Program-made: the position numbers and the translations under genes
Assembly (NCBI GenBank): GCA_023459215.1
Contig: JAEWVF010000025.1
Coordinates: 1 to 21,476, forward strand
DNA length: 21,476 bases
Reading direction: 5' to 3'
Source of the DNA: Chloroflexota bacterium
Lineage (GTDB): Bacteria > Chloroflexota > Anaerolineae > Anaerolineales > Villigracilaceae
Notes under the pieces: model-generated
Seen by the model: the letters and a program-made list of their open reading frames with translations, nothing else
Told to the model about the DNA's origin: nothing
Database searches by the model: none
Shown: in pieces, positions 21,106 through 21,476 of the stretch
How the letters are laid out: each line of letters opens with the position of its first letter
Numbering within the stretch: position 1 is the stretch's first letter

Positions 21106-21116
21106 TTGTTTGTCAA
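21088..21116 (-). promoter_or_regulatory. Near-consensus tetR promoter
   Basis: TTGACA (minus strand, 21116-21111), 17-base spacer, TATATT (21093-21088). The start would be near 21081, inside the palindrome, 35 bases before the start codon. Confidence 0.85.
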
Positions 21117-21258
21117 GACCAAATTCGCACCTTTTAACGGAATCAAGCTGCGCCTGGGGCTTTTTCCTGTTATGGAGATGGGAGTCAGCCCGGCCAGGAT
21201 GGCACAGCCTATCAAAATTGTCCAGTAATTCCAAATCTAAAATGAATTTTCTCCCATC

Positions 21259-21294
21259 CCCCCGGCCCCGCCCCATGAGGGGCGGGGCCGGGGG
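21259..21294. repeat. GC-only 16-bp hairpin
   Basis: CCCCCGGCCCCGCCCC (21259-21274), loop ATGA, and its exact complement (21279-21294), 16 of 16 pairs. It sits in 21117-21421, a 305-base gap with no other gene. The flanks are G/C-rich repeats of the sort often scattered between genes in this group. No T-run follows on either strand. Confidence 0.75.
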
Positions 21295-21421
21295 TGGGGT
21301 GATTCCCCGTCTTGGGAAGCGCTTTCATTTTTCAGGTTTGAAATTGCTGAAAGTTGTCTGACAATCTTGATTTTGATTCTCATTTATGCTATCTTAAGCC
21401 AATCTCCTTTTGAGGGCTTGT

Positions 21422-21476
21422 ATGCACCGCGAACGCGTTTCCGAAAATGTTTTTTGGTTCCAATCTGAAGTTTACG
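21422..21476 (+). CDS. Start of a gene cut by the window edge
   Basis: From ATG 21422 (GAGGG seven bases upstream) the first 18 codons read MHRERVSENVFWFQSEVY, then the window ends. An N-terminus of the type VSENVxxFQSExY is common in metallo-beta-lactamase-fold hydrolases, but 18 residues are too few to say more than that. Confidence 0.45.
   Translation, partial: MHRERVSENVFWFQSEVY

Overview
The window looks like bacterial chromosome from an anaerobic member of the Chloroflexota, most likely Anaerolineae. That is an inference from gene style (lipoproteins with Pro/Ala/Glu-rich linkers, a fused homocysteine methyltransferase/MTHFR, a metal-binding regulator built from a HTH and a solute-binding domain) and from many long intergenic hairpins; no rRNA or other phylogenetic marker is present. 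No tRNA, rRNA or CRISPR array was seen.

Positions 1-7600 (minus strand) carry a one-carbon/methionine block: a small anchored protein, cobalamin-dependent methionine synthase metH, a REP-associated tyrosine transposase (RayT) framed by four copies of one short palindrome, a bifunctional homocysteine S-methyltransferase/methylenetetrahydrofolate reductase, and coaX, which runs off the left edge. The reductase would make the methyl-THF that MetH uses. RayT sits between the two partners like a later arrival.

Positions 7600-10900 are accessory DNA. A YefM/YoeB-type toxin-antitoxin pair has a TGTACA operator, and its toxin holds an in-frame palindromic insert. An IS200-type TnpA lies beside a cloverleaf-like inverted repeat. 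A GT87-like membrane glycosyltransferase and a DUF5946-like gene follow. The DUF5946 gene is preceded by a textbook promoter, a SAM-I (S-box) riboswitch and a terminator that ends five bases before its start codon.

Positions 11030-18805 (plus strand) form an oxyanion (tungstate/molybdate) acquisition locus: a HTH plus solute-binding-domain regulator, a lipoprotein of three sulfite-oxidase-like domains, WtpA and WtpB, a stand-alone Mop (molbindin) protein, a lipoprotein fusing one of those domains to a TupA tungstate-binding domain, TupB and one ATPase. Two complete binding-protein/permease pairs therefore appear with only one visible ATPase. An 18-bp operator-like element (NTTAAG-N6-CTTAAN) occurs just before the regulator gene and again just before the first lipoprotein gene, suggesting auto- and local regulation.

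Positions 18900-21120 (minus strand) hold a Cys-rich 71-residue protein of unknown role with three phased TGTCA repeats upstream of its promoter, an atypical SDR-type NAD(P)-binding protein, and a WHG-type TetR regulator whose near-consensus promoter lies inside a perfect 20+20 bp palindrome. A new plus-strand gene starts at the right edge.
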